Under the pieces are notes generated by a model, which saw nothing but the letters and a program-made list of their open reading frames with translations, was not told the origin of the DNA and made no database searches. This document shows, in pieces, positions 19,660-33,888 of a stretch of DNA of 64,000 bases. Source of the DNA: Melanopsichium pennsylvanicum. Lineage: Eukaryota; Basidiomycota; Ustilaginomycetes; Ustilaginales. The position numbers and the translations under genes are program-made. Each line of letters starts with the position of its first letter. The stretch's first letter is position 1. The stretch is taken from the NCBI GenBank assembly GCA_900208305.1, contig OAPG01000003.1:930001-994000 (forward strand). The letters run 5' to 3'.

Positions 19660-22600
19660 TTACTTAGCATCAAGCTTTTGAACCGCATTCCTTGCCCGCT
19701 CCCTCACATCCAATTCCAAATCTCCCTGTGCCAGCTCTCTCAACTTGACATCCAACCCAAAAGCTCTCATCCTGTGTTTCGCCTCCTCGTACAGATCAGG
19801 TTCCCCAGTCACCGCCCCTATCTCTGCTCTTGCACCATTACCACTTGGATCGTCTGTACCCGTGTTGGCATTTCTTAATTTGGACCAACGAGAGAGGAGA
19901 TTTCCGCAGCACCTAGCTCCAGCCACTCTAAGCACTGCCCAGGGATGGTTGCAGAAAAATACAAGCGCATCCATGATATTAGGACATCTCAAAATGCCCC
20001 TCATGTGAGCTTCTGTTCCCGTCGCTACGTTGACTAACATGTACGCAGCTTGCTCGATTACCGCTGTTCCCACCTCGCCTGCCTCGCGCGCTTCCCAAAT
20101 GCATGCGTCGAGAAGCTCCATCAACCGGGCCATTCCTCCAATGTTGCTGACCGTATAGGATACGTCGACTTCACAGGACGCAGCCAGGTTACGGAGGATG
20201 TTCAGAGCTTGTTCCTTGAACGGCATTACAGAGGCAGTCGTTGGAGAAGAGAGGAGGGAGATTAAGAAGGGAAAGGTGAGTTTGCTCATGACGAGTTTTT
20301 TGAGTGGGGTATCCGAGTGCGAGAGGAGGTTTTTGAGTGCCCAAAGAGCATGCAGGCGCAACTGCTGACTGCCAGAGAGGCCGGTATGGACAGCACCTAT
20401 CGTGCGAGTTTTCCTACTTGTTGCAGTGCTAGTGGTGCTAGGTGATATCGTGGCAGAGATCTGCAGCGCGTAGTATTTGGACTCCTCGTCCTCATCGGCG
20501 CCCTGCGAAGAGTGTGTGGAGCCGCCATTGTGAGCAAGGTCTACAAGCGCATCCAACCCACCGAGGTCAACGACAGTCTTTTTCATCGGGCTAAAGTCTA
20601 GAACCAGGTTACACACAGCTGCCACAGCTTCTCCCCTGACCACCTCCTCCTCGTCTGAGTCCTTGATGAGCTCAACAAGCTTTTGAGCAACACCAGCATC
20701 AACAATGCTGGTCCTAAGGATACTGATGCTCCTCGACAACGCCCTGGTCAGTCTGCACGCAGCCACTCGGACGCCCAATGCAGGAAAGACGAGACTCGAC
20801 ACGACCAGAGGGAGCACCGGGGGCGAAACAGTGTCGATTAACTTTCGTCGCGGTTCATCGTGTTGGAAGGTGAGAGCAGCGAGGGCCGTCAGTGCCGCTT
20901 CTCGGAGTCGGATACTTGGCTCGTCGATTGTCGGCGGGGCCAGGCCTATAGTCGTATCGGTCCTGGCATATGTCACGGCAATATTGCCAAGAATCATCGT
21001 CGGAGCGGTAGCGATTGCGGCTTTGCCTCCAGCTGGCGACTGTGCACGGTTACAAGCCATTTCAAGGAGCGTTGTGAGCTTTTGCAGAGCGTTGTAATCG
21101 TCTACTGCCCACGTTTGCAACGTCACGTTATCAGCAACCAGTCTGGCCACAGCGAGACTGGCTTGAATCTGAATCTCGACTCCACCCACTGCGCCAGTGC
21201 TCCCTAATGAGTTTGGCTGAGTTGGTGTATCAAGCAGCTCCATGAGAACTTCCAATACGCATTGGTTCGTTTTTGCTGTGAACCGGTGGACCTTGATGAT
21301 GTTAGCTAAACAGCTAAATGCCGCAAGTCTTACGTTGGGAGAGGAAGCGGCGCGGAGGTTTAAAAGCACGGTTGTGGGAAGGAGGCCGGAAGGGGTTGTA
21401 CAGCGGAAAAGCCGGAGTGATGCCGAAGGTTGGTCACGAGTCAATTCGGAGAGGCAGCAGAGCGCGGCTTCCGAAGTCTTAGGGAAGCCACATTCGGCGC
21501 TGCTCAGGAGAACGTCGAGGATGGTCTCAGGGCCGGCAGACGCGAGATCTGATTCAAGAAGTAGATCGGAAGCTCCATCTTCATCCCAAGTTGGCAGGCA
21601 AAAGGTCGACATACTATCGACGTCTTTCATACGCGAGCGAGAGCGGGAACCTTTGCGGATGACCTCAGCTTGTAGCGGGAGTGCTGCGGTCCGGCCTCGT
21701 GAGGAGGAGAGAGTCGGAAAGTAGGAAGTGGAAAAGGGGCTATCAGCGACGGTGAAATTGAGGACTCGTTCGCGGCGCTGAGAGATGTGTTCGGCGTAGG
21801 AGACAGGTATGTCGCTGGTGGAAGAGGCAGGGCAGCCAGGGATAAAGATTGTACTCGACAGGATGGAACAGACCATCTCTATGACGCTAAGAATCTTGTT
21901 TTTGGTCGCCATTGGGAGGCTTTCGACGTCGACCTTTGCGCCATCTAGTTCGCTTGGGGTTGAGGTGGACGGAGGAGGTCCAGGATGCTTATCCATAGGC
22001 GCTTTCAATGGCGGAGCAGCTGACGAACGCCCAGAAGGTCCCTGGCGTCGAGGTACAGCACACATGAAGAGCGAACCGATCAGCAAGGACAGATTGGGTG
22101 CATCGTAGACCTGAGCGAGGAAAACCCTCGAGAGACGCCGCAACTCTCTTTGCTGTTGAACGTCTATCTCTGACTTTTCTTCCTTCGCCTTTGCCCTTAG
22201 GTTGTCGTGGCTCGCACTGCTCATCAAGATGTCTCGCATCGGCGTAGAGACAGCGGAGAATGAGCCTCTCCTGCTCTTACCAAAGATCTTTGCGCTAGCG
22301 CTGTAAGATCCCGGACGAGCAATTGAAACGCCAGAAGCGGCTGCTTTCGTTCCCCAGCTCGATCCAATGCCCCACCTCGGGCTTGCGGAAAGCTGATTCG
22401 CTACTGACAGAAGGATGGATCGCAAAGCCCTCAGTACAGATTCTAGGAGTTTCAGTGCGTCGAACGATCCCTCTCGTTCCTCCAGCACGTGCCGCTTCGT
22501 TCGGTTGAGCTCTTGGGCAAGATTGCCAAGACAGCAGATTAAGGCATCGTGGGTCCCGGATCGTATCAGCTGGAACAGCGTAGACTGTGCAGGCGTGTTG

Positions 22601-22866
22601 GCGAGAGAAGCAATGATGGTGGCAGCGAGACTGATCAGATCTGAAGCACAGGCGTTGGAGGCAAGATCAATGCGAAGGAGCTGTACGAGTTGCTTGACGA
22701 TGCCGGTATGGACTAGATTGGACTTCTTGGTTCGTGAGCCAATGACAGAGTTGCGAATGGCTTTGAGTTGTGCTATTGCGTGTTCTGTGTTGTCCAAGTC
22801 GAGCTGCATGGATGTCTGTTGAGGAAGGGCGGGACCTCCAAGAAGGGGAGGTAAAGCCATCGTCAT
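19660..22866 (-). CDS. GID5: GID/CTLH ubiquitin ligase subunit Gid5 (ARMC8/Vid28)
   Basis: An armadillo-repeat scaffold of the GID/CTLH E3 ligase that presents the substrate receptor Gid4. The frame is open from 23079, but the Met at 22866 (MTMALPPLL) precedes the conserved part, giving 1068 aa. The N-terminal repeat AIAQLKAIRNSVIGSRTKKS corresponds to the ARMC8 start. Later ARM repeats include RLREAALTALAALTFQHDEP, VAACRLTRALSRSISILRTS, AVAAVCNLVLDFSP, LHALWALKNLLSHSD and EQAAYMLVNVATG. Serine-rich, probably disordered loops (about 190-420) make it longer than human ARMC8 (about 670 aa). The C-terminus (LRELAQGDLELDVRERARNA) also fits. The GID complex degrades gluconeogenic enzymes in yeast; the smut targets are unknown. 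Confidence 0.85.
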   Translation of the reverse strand: MTMALPPLLGGPALPQQTSMQLDLDNTEHAIAQLKAIRNSVIGSRTKKSNLVHTGIVKQLVQLLRIDLASNACASDLISLAATIIASLANTPAQSTLFQLIRSGTHDALICCLGNLAQELNRTKRHVLEEREGSFDALKLLESVLRALRSILLSVANQLSASPRWGIGSSWGTKAAASGVSIARPGSYSASAKIFGKSRRGSFSAVSTPMRDILMSSASHDNLRAKAKEEKSEIDVQQQRELRRLSRVFLAQVYDAPNLSLLIGSLFMCAVPRRQGPSGRSSAAPPLKAPMDKHPGPPPSTSTPSELDGAKVDVESLPMATKNKILSVIEMVCSILSSTIFIPGCPASSTSDIPVSYAEHISQRRERVLNFTVADSPFSTSYFPTLSSSRGRTAALPLQAEVIRKGSRSRSRMKDVDSMSTFCLPTWDEDGASDLLLESDLASAGPETILDVLLSSAECGFPKTSEAALCCLSELTRDQPSASLRLFRCTTPSGLLPTTVLLNLRAASSPNVRLAAFSCLANIIKVHRFTAKTNQCVLEVLMELLDTPTQPNSLGSTGAVGGVEIQIQASLAVARLVADNVTLQTWAVDDYNALQKLTTLLEMACNRAQSPAGGKAAIATAPTMILGNIAVTYARTDTTIGLAPPTIDEPSIRLREAALTALAALTFQHDEPRRKLIDTVSPPVLPLVVSSLVFPALGVRVAACRLTRALSRSISILRTSIVDAGVAQKLVELIKDSDEEEVVRGEAVAAVCNLVLDFSPMKKTVVDLGGLDALVDLAHNGGSTHSSQGADEDEESKYYALQISATISPSTTSTATSRKTRTIGAVHTGLSGSQQLRLHALWALKNLLSHSDTPLKKLVMSKLTFPFLISLLSSPTTASVMPFKEQALNILRNLAASCEVDVSYTVSNIGGMARLMELLDACIWEAREAGEVGTAVIEQAAYMLVNVATGTEAHMRGILRCPNIMDALVFFCNHPWAVLRVAGARCCGNLLSRWSKLRNANTGTDDPSGNGARAEIGAVTGEPDLYEEAKHRMRAFGLDVKLRELAQGDLELDVRERARNAVQKLDAK

Positions 22867-23537
22867 GGTCGGCGTTAGGCTTTGCGACCACCTTTTGGTG
22901 AGCTTCCGATGGCGAGCTTTCGATGCTACTCGTGGTACGGAATCTTTGGGCCTGTTTGTGCTGCGCTGCGTTGAAGGCTGAATGGGAGAAAGCAGAAAAG
23001 ACTGGAAGGAGTTGTATGAGAATGGCGATCTAGACAAAGGCAGGAAAGAGGCTTCGGTACCGCCACGAAAAGGGACCAAGGTCGTCCGCCCGGGACTCGC
23101 AGACCATCGCCTAAGGCGTTGTTCTCCCCCGCAATTGTAAGTTACAGTAATTTACTTATAAATTATACATTTCAGTAAGCCTGACGTGTGGTGCCGCCCA
23201 TCGATCTGCAAGGTTGCGGATAAAACTCATGTGGAGCATTCCAAGCCTACGCAAAAACTCTCAAGACGGATTTTGACGTGTTCTTCTACAGTACATCTTT
23301 ACAGTACCCTTCAGACGAGGGCGAGGAGTTCAACAATCGCACAATCCTCAGTCGCATTTCACTTCCTAAGTCATGTAGGCAACAGAGTCGTTTCAAGATG
23401 ATTCTGGCATTCGGGAATGGAAACTAGTACGAGTGACCAGAATGAACCTACAGAGAAACTATGAGAGATAACGAGGATCCAACCTTAAAGTGATGTTGGC
23501 ACGACGCACTCGGGGGTATATTCTCTGAGAGACCAAC
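22867..23537. other. Intergenic between GID5 and MCM3
   Basis: This is the promoter and 5' UTR of GID5 plus the 3' flank of MCM3. It contains three TACAGTA copies (near 23146, 23288 and 23301) and an AT-rich patch at about 23136-23176. No gene recognised. Confidence 0.5.
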
Positions 23538-28606
<5,069 letters not shown>

Positions 28607-30091
28607 ATGCTTGAACAACAAGAGTCTCATGTATTCACCCGCTCGAGTTCGCCTTCGCTGCAACGCCCTCCTCCCACACAACAGCAGCCACTGCCGCGCA
28701 GCATACTTAAGAAGTCGCACTCTGATTCTGCGCCTACTTCTACTTTCTGCTCGTCAATCTACCCGGTGTCGTCCAACTCTTCGCCCACAATGTCGCCTAG
28801 GTCTGAAGCTTTTTCACTACCAGCTTATCAACCAGATCATTGGACCTTGGTTGGCATTGCAAGAGCTCAACAACGCACACGCTTCATTGCCAGCTCGACA
28901 GCCTCTGCGATAAAGAATGCTGGTCTTACAGTGACCCTGCTCTACGTACCAACAGAAACACTCTTTGCCTGGCCTTTCAACCTGTCCTCGCCCGAGTCCA
29001 AAGGAGTATGCTTCGAGACGTACTCAGTGAGCCAACAAGACGGTATGGTTCGAAGACCTCCAGATGGAGCTATGAGCACGAGTCTGCGGCTTCTAGCCGA
29101 AGTGATCCGGTGCTGGATGAAAATTCAGAGAGAACGCGCTGCCCAACACAAACGCAGTGGTTCAGACGGCTCGGATGCCAGCCGTACCAACATACCAAGA
29201 TCTTCCGTAGATGCGATAGTGGACAACGACGAGGTGGTTGATCGAATTGTAGAGACTCTAGGTCTGATCCAGCTGACCCCCTTGGAGAGGTCGCTCCACC
29301 TTCTGCGTCAAGTTCTGCCCGAGCAGTGTTCGCCCGAGGATGATGATCGAGATGAACGAGGGCACGCACTATCACTAGCAAAATCTAGCAGCTCTGCAGA
29401 ATCCGATGAGGACAGAGAGCGGCAGCGATGGAGTGAATCCTCTAGCTCTAGCAGGGCTAGCACCGTCGAGCCCAGTATCTTTGCAGATCAACCATCGCCG
29501 CGGAAGGCTTCCTGCCCCAAGCTGCCAAAGATCAACACTGCTGTACCGAGCCAAGAGGCTACTTCCGTGCCGCAGATTCGTCTGGTTGAGGCGACTCCGC
29601 AGGAGTTACAGTACGCAGAGCGTGACCGTGCCTTTGAGATGGGAACTGCTAGTCGTAATAGCACCTTCAGCGGGCGAGGCATGAACACGGTGCATGAGGA
29701 CACCTCCGAAGATACTGAAGTAGAAGCGACATCCACATACGACAGCGGAGAAGTAATTTTCATCAAGGTACACTCCTGCAACCAGAAAGACGTTTCAGAA
29801 GAACCAGAATGCCGAAAGGCAGCATCTGCTGAAATGTTTGACGCGAAGAAGGCTTCTCAGATCAACAAGGAGGCACCCAGCATTTCGTCAAGCAAGGTTT
29901 TTTTCCGCGACCCCTTCAAGAGCGTTAAGCGACGCAGTTCCAAGCCCAACATTGTTCGCGTAGAAACCATCGAGTCTGGTAGCCCCGAGTCTCTTTCGTC
30001 GTCGGTGCTGAAGAGCAAATCTACAAAAAGGCCGTCGTTCGAAAGTCTGCGCTCCGTGTTCGGTGGTCAGAACAAGTTGCAGAGTAAATGA
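28607..30091 (+). CDS. Hypothetical protein with possible PP1-docking motifs
   Basis: I do not recognise a family. The single-exon frame encodes 494 aa. A compact region at about 78-170 looks folded (DHWTLVGIARAQQRTRFIAS, AGLTVTLLYVPTETLFAWPF, RLLAEVIRCWMKIQRERAAQ), followed by a second helical segment near 205-240 (IVETLGLIQLTPLERSLHLL). The rest is Ser/Glu-rich and probably disordered. SILK at residues 32-35 and KVFF at 430-433 match the two classical protein phosphatase 1 docking motifs, in the usual order. A basic, Ser-rich C-terminus (KSVKRRSSKP, TKRPSFESLRS) could be a phosphorylation target. A regulatory role in phosphorylation is speculative. Confidence 0.65.
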   Translation: MLEQQESHVFTRSSSPSLQRPPPTQQQPLPRSILKKSHSDSAPTSTFCSSIYPVSSNSSPTMSPRSEAFSLPAYQPDHWTLVGIARAQQRTRFIASSTASAIKNAGLTVTLLYVPTETLFAWPFNLSSPESKGVCFETYSVSQQDGMVRRPPDGAMSTSLRLLAEVIRCWMKIQRERAAQHKRSGSDGSDASRTNIPRSSVDAIVDNDEVVDRIVETLGLIQLTPLERSLHLLRQVLPEQCSPEDDDRDERGHALSLAKSSSSAESDEDRERQRWSESSSSSRASTVEPSIFADQPSPRKASCPKLPKINTAVPSQEATSVPQIRLVEATPQELQYAERDRAFEMGTASRNSTFSGRGMNTVHEDTSEDTEVEATSTYDSGEVIFIKVHSCNQKDVSEEPECRKAASAEMFDAKKASQINKEAPSISSSKVFFRDPFKSVKRRSSKPNIVRVETIESGSPESLSSSVLKSKSTKRPSFESLRSVFGGQNKLQSK

Positions 30092-30780
30092 ACTATTCAA
30101 GCTACTCGTTTGCCTCCTCTCTATACTCCCAGGAACAAATACAGTCCCCTTCTCTACAATCTTGTTGTCACAATTGTCCTTGCACTCTTATGTTCTAGTC
30201 CACAAAGCATCTCGTAAAGTTTCAATGTCACCATGTCGTTTCCTGTTCAGGGCATTTTCTACTTAGGGATAGTTTGAGGTCTTCCTTTGCTTTTGATTGA
30301 TCTACTTTTTTTATTTACAGTATTTTATTTTCACGGTTCGTTGACAGCTGACTCACGACATGCTGTGTAACATCATGCAGACCTGCAGCCTCGCGTCACA
30401 AAAAAAGCCTCCGCCAGGGACCATGTTGTCGCCATGATCTCATGACGTATCCGGCGTCGAACCCTGCTTGTTTCGCCGGCTTTGATCACCGGTTGTGAAC
30501 GAGACAGCTAGGCTTTCGCGTGCTCAGATCACAGAATGAAGGTTGTGGAACGCAAAATAAGAGACCCTCACTTCTCCGAGCATACTTGGGTTAAGTTAGG
30601 TGCTCTGTGTGTGTGTTCCACCATGTTTTTCCATGTTTCTTGGCGGCTCTGTGCACCGCAGGGAAGTTGCCCGTGCTGAGTCCGATGGACTACCTGAGAC
30701 TGTATTAGTATGAGCCTTTGTCACGATTGTCAACACCGTCTTCACACCACCATATACACATCTAACTCTACAAAAAAATC
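30092..30780. other. Intergenic, 689 bp
   Basis: 3' flank of the preceding gene and promoter of the small gene. It includes T-rich DNA and short repeats of CCATGTTT near 30620-30640. No gene seen. Confidence 0.5.
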
Positions 30781-31262
30781 ATGTCCTTCAACGACCCAAG
30801 CAGCAGTGAGTCAAACACTTTGCAAACAAACACCAATTCGTGCTCATTGGACGCATCTTCGAATGCATACTTACACTTTGAAAGACTGTCATCGCGGCTG
30901 CATACTCTGAACCCACCCGATGGCTTCCAACAGACACTTCCGGCACACAGCCTCTCTCGGCAGGAGATGACCGTCTGCATTCGGACAACAACTTTACCGA
31001 CCAGTCCTCTGCACACCCAAATCCAGCAGGAGACCAGCCATCCGAGAGCGGTGAGACGATTGACCAAGGTGGCTATGGCCTCTCGGCTTCGGGCGGTGAT
31101 CAATTTGCCAAAGAGAACCAGACCGGCCAAGGCTTTTCATCCACCCAGCCAAGCGGAGGCCAATTCAAGCCCAGCGTTCAGGACTCGGCCGCCAACGAGA
31201 CTTCGCGTTCTGATGCGCCTCAAGATCCTGGCTCGATCTCTCACCGAGCTTTCGACCTGTGA
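30781..31262 (+). CDS. Small hydrophilic protein, two exons (unknown)
   Basis: This model is not an uninterrupted ORF. Exon 1 is 30781-30805 (MSFNDPSS plus one base), the intron 30806-30933 has a GTGAGT donor and CAACAG acceptor, and exon 2 is 30934-31262. Splicing moves into a frame that encodes 117 aa of Ser/Gly/Gln/Asp-rich, very hydrophilic protein ending SISHRAFDL. The composition (SGETIDQGGYGLSASGGDQF, STQPSGGQFKPSVQDSAANE) resembles small stress-type or intrinsically disordered fungal proteins, but I cannot name a family. The competing unspliced frame gives 163 aa of Arg/Thr/Leu-rich sequence that looks non-biological. The canonical donor and restored frame favour the spliced model. 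Confidence 0.6.
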
Positions 31263-31971
31263 GGTTTCCTAGCTCGTTTGAGTCGAAAGCAAATGATCAC
31301 CATTTGTGGCTATCCCGTTGTGAGAAGGATTAGATAGATCTTTCATTCTTTCAAAATTGAGCTTTCTGTTAGAGCTCTAATAGCGACAATTTCAAAAATC
31401 CGGTTGCGCGGCTCGTCGGGACTCAAAATTTGAATGTTGATTCAAACTTACAGCATTGGTGTTAGACAGGGTCGTGCGGCCTTAGGTGTGATCTTTGAGT
31501 GGAGCTGCTCCTCTCCAAATTCACAATAATTTCGGGCTGCGCTGGCCTGGGTTGGGTGTTCCATTGGTTCCACATTTTTTTTGTGACTGGTCTAAAGAGG
31601 TGGCGATTGTCCCACAATTGTGAATTACGACAAAATCACACTCACTCACACAGTCCAACACAAAAGCTTTAGCCGCTTGGTTTCAACTTTTGCTCTTCCA
31701 CCGTGTCCTCCCACCATCATCCACACCTATCACGTTCTTGCAGCGCATATTTGCTAAGCAACATTCTCCGACTGTAGACGACATCTGTGTGCGCATTAAG
31801 GCAGCTCCTTGAGCCTGGACACCGCTTTTCTTGGACGACTACACGGTACATACTCACGCATTCGATCATTTCCTGTCGTCTTTGGTCGGCTTCAATCTTC
31901 ATTGCTCTTTTCACCACTTTCTACCACACACTACCCTTGCATACACCACCAGTGGCACGGCGCCAGAAGCC
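31263..31971. other. Intergenic, 709 bp, promoter of CUT8
   Basis: No gene recognised. Pyrimidine-rich DNA and A/C-rich leader-like sequence lie in the last 300 bp. The open frame of CUT8 continues upstream to 31831, but that part reads like 5' UTR. Confidence 0.5.
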
Positions 31972-33612
31972 ATGTCAGCGTTTTCGATAATGTCCGCTTC
32001 GCCATCCCGCTCATCCTCCCCCACAGTGACAGCTAACCCCAATCACCAGATACCCTTCAATTCAGCGCCCGTTCATCATGCACCTAGTCCGCTCGGCTTT
32101 GGGTTTGGCTTCGGCTCTTCTTTTGGCAACAATAACTCTCCCGGCCCAACTGCCAACCATAATGCTTCGCCCATGTCTGGGTTTGGGTCCGCCCCAACTT
32201 TACAGCAACAACCACAACAGCCGCTACAGCCTGCATCGTCTCCATCGAGAAGATCTGATGCGAAGCGCAGAAGGGACACTGATGATGTGGACGAAGAGGT
32301 AGACGACGATGAAGAGATGGGTCATTCACACAAAATCAGGGCATCCGCAGATGTATTTGGTTCCAACCAACGTTTGGTGTTGCCGAAACGCATCCGCGCA
32401 GGGCTCGGGTTCGGTCACATGCAAGCTGGCGAACCTCTCGCATCATCATCTTCCTCTGCCTTATCGCCTCACGCACTTTCCGCACCGTCAAGCTCGACAC
32501 ACCAACAATCCCATGCATCCAAACGACCAGCCTTGAATCGCCTCGGCACGTCCATGGGAGGCATCGATGTTGACATTGGCAAGATGCTCGCGTCTATGGA
32601 CAAGCCCTCGCTTCTATCGATGCTCTCGTCTCTCCTTACCCAATCCAAGGATGCCACGCTGCCCGCACAGATCCTCTCGCTCCTCCCCACCCCTTCACTC
32701 GATTCCGTCGAAAGCTCTTTGGATGAGCTTGAAAAAGCCATCCGATCCGCTGTCCCCTTTGTCGCAGACGGGAGCAGTGTCAGGCAAGAATACACGTGGT
32801 CTCGTCTGCGCGCTCCCGTGGCTGCCTTTGTCGATGCCGCCCTCGGCTACTTGCCTTTCTTTGTTACTGAACTCGATAGCGAGCGAGAGCAAAGGCTCAA
32901 AGAACGAGACCCTCGGCTACAGGCGGATCGAGAGGAAGTACACCCAGCGACCACCTTTACGTTCCTCCTCATGATCACGTCTCGAGTCCTTCGCATCGAA
33001 GCCATGTTGCCCTCCGTCACCAAGTCCAGCCTTGCATTCAACCTCTTCACCGCTTCGATCCAGCAGACGAGCTTTGGTTTTGGCACTGCAGCCACTTGCT
33101 CTACGCCAAATTCTCCGGCTAGACACGATGCCGATGCATATGGCAAGCATAGCAATCTAGCATATATGCTCGGAACCGACTTCGCATCCCCCTCAAGCCC
33201 TGATGCGCTGATGACGGTGCTGATGCCGGCGATCTTGAAGCAGTGGACGACGCTGTTGCACAGGTTGGACAAGAGTGTGAATGGAGATGGGCGCATGTTT
33301 AGTCAGGAGCTGGTTCTCACTTGGGCACGAGCGTTGGAGACTACTGGATTCAGCGGTGCTAACAACAACGTTGGAGGCAGTTACGGTTCGGTCTTTAGCC
33401 AGCAGGAGATCAAGAAGGAGGAAGCAGCATCACAGTCACGGCCAAAGGCGGAAGAGATGTTAATCAGGAAGGCGATGGATGAAGTTAGGAACCGGCTGGA
33501 AAGGGATTTGGCTTGGTTGGTGGGTGGGGTGAGCCAACCACAGAAGGTGATTATGGGGACGAGGAGGGAGAAGCGTGTCAGGGGGGCTAGCATGAGTGAT
33601 GGCGAGGAGTAG
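31972..33612 (+). CDS. CUT8: Nuclear proteasome tethering factor Cut8/Sts1
   Basis: Cut8/Sts1 anchors the 26S proteasome in the nucleus, and in fission yeast it is needed for anaphase. I chose the Met at 31972 (MSAFSIMSASPS), giving 546 aa. The N-terminal 200 residues are Ser/Gly/Phe-rich with basic stretches (AKRRRD, LPKRIRAGLGFGHMQ) that fit nuclear import and the Lys-rich proteasome-binding tail. The Cut8 core follows (about residues 215-400): MLASMDKPSLLSMLSSLLTQ, LLPTPSLDSVESSLDELEKA, YTWSRLRAPVAAFVDAALGY and LPFFVTELDSE. The C-terminal helices (ELVLTWARALET, KAMDEVRNRLERDLAWLVGG) also match. It is longer than yeast Sts1 because of low-complexity additions. Confidence 0.88.
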   Translation: MSAFSIMSASPSRSSSPTVTANPNHQIPFNSAPVHHAPSPLGFGFGFGSSFGNNNSPGPTANHNASPMSGFGSAPTLQQQPQQPLQPASSPSRRSDAKRRRDTDDVDEEVDDDEEMGHSHKIRASADVFGSNQRLVLPKRIRAGLGFGHMQAGEPLASSSSSALSPHALSAPSSSTHQQSHASKRPALNRLGTSMGGIDVDIGKMLASMDKPSLLSMLSSLLTQSKDATLPAQILSLLPTPSLDSVESSLDELEKAIRSAVPFVADGSSVRQEYTWSRLRAPVAAFVDAALGYLPFFVTELDSEREQRLKERDPRLQADREEVHPATTFTFLLMITSRVLRIEAMLPSVTKSSLAFNLFTASIQQTSFGFGTAATCSTPNSPARHDADAYGKHSNLAYMLGTDFASPSSPDALMTVLMPAILKQWTTLLHRLDKSVNGDGRMFSQELVLTWARALETTGFSGANNNVGGSYGSVFSQQEIKKEEAASQSRPKAEEMLIRKAMDEVRNRLERDLAWLVGGVSQPQKVIMGTRREKRVRGASMSDGEE

Positions 33613-33888
33613 TTGTAGTAGCGGCAACAGTCAAATTATCGATCGAGCATTATTCAAGGTTTGCATCGAGTTCCATTCACATATATACACAGTAGATCCA
33701 TCAATACCCCATTTCTTAAATTTCACGTTCTCCAAGCAATGCGTTGACAAGGACGGGCCTCGATGATTTTGGGTCTTGGGGCTGTGATCTCAGGACTGTG
33801 GGTTTTGTATGGCGAATGTGTTTTGAAAGTGTCACTCGGGAAGGGGGTGAGGATCGGTGTTTGTGACAACTGGCATTGATGCGAGAGG

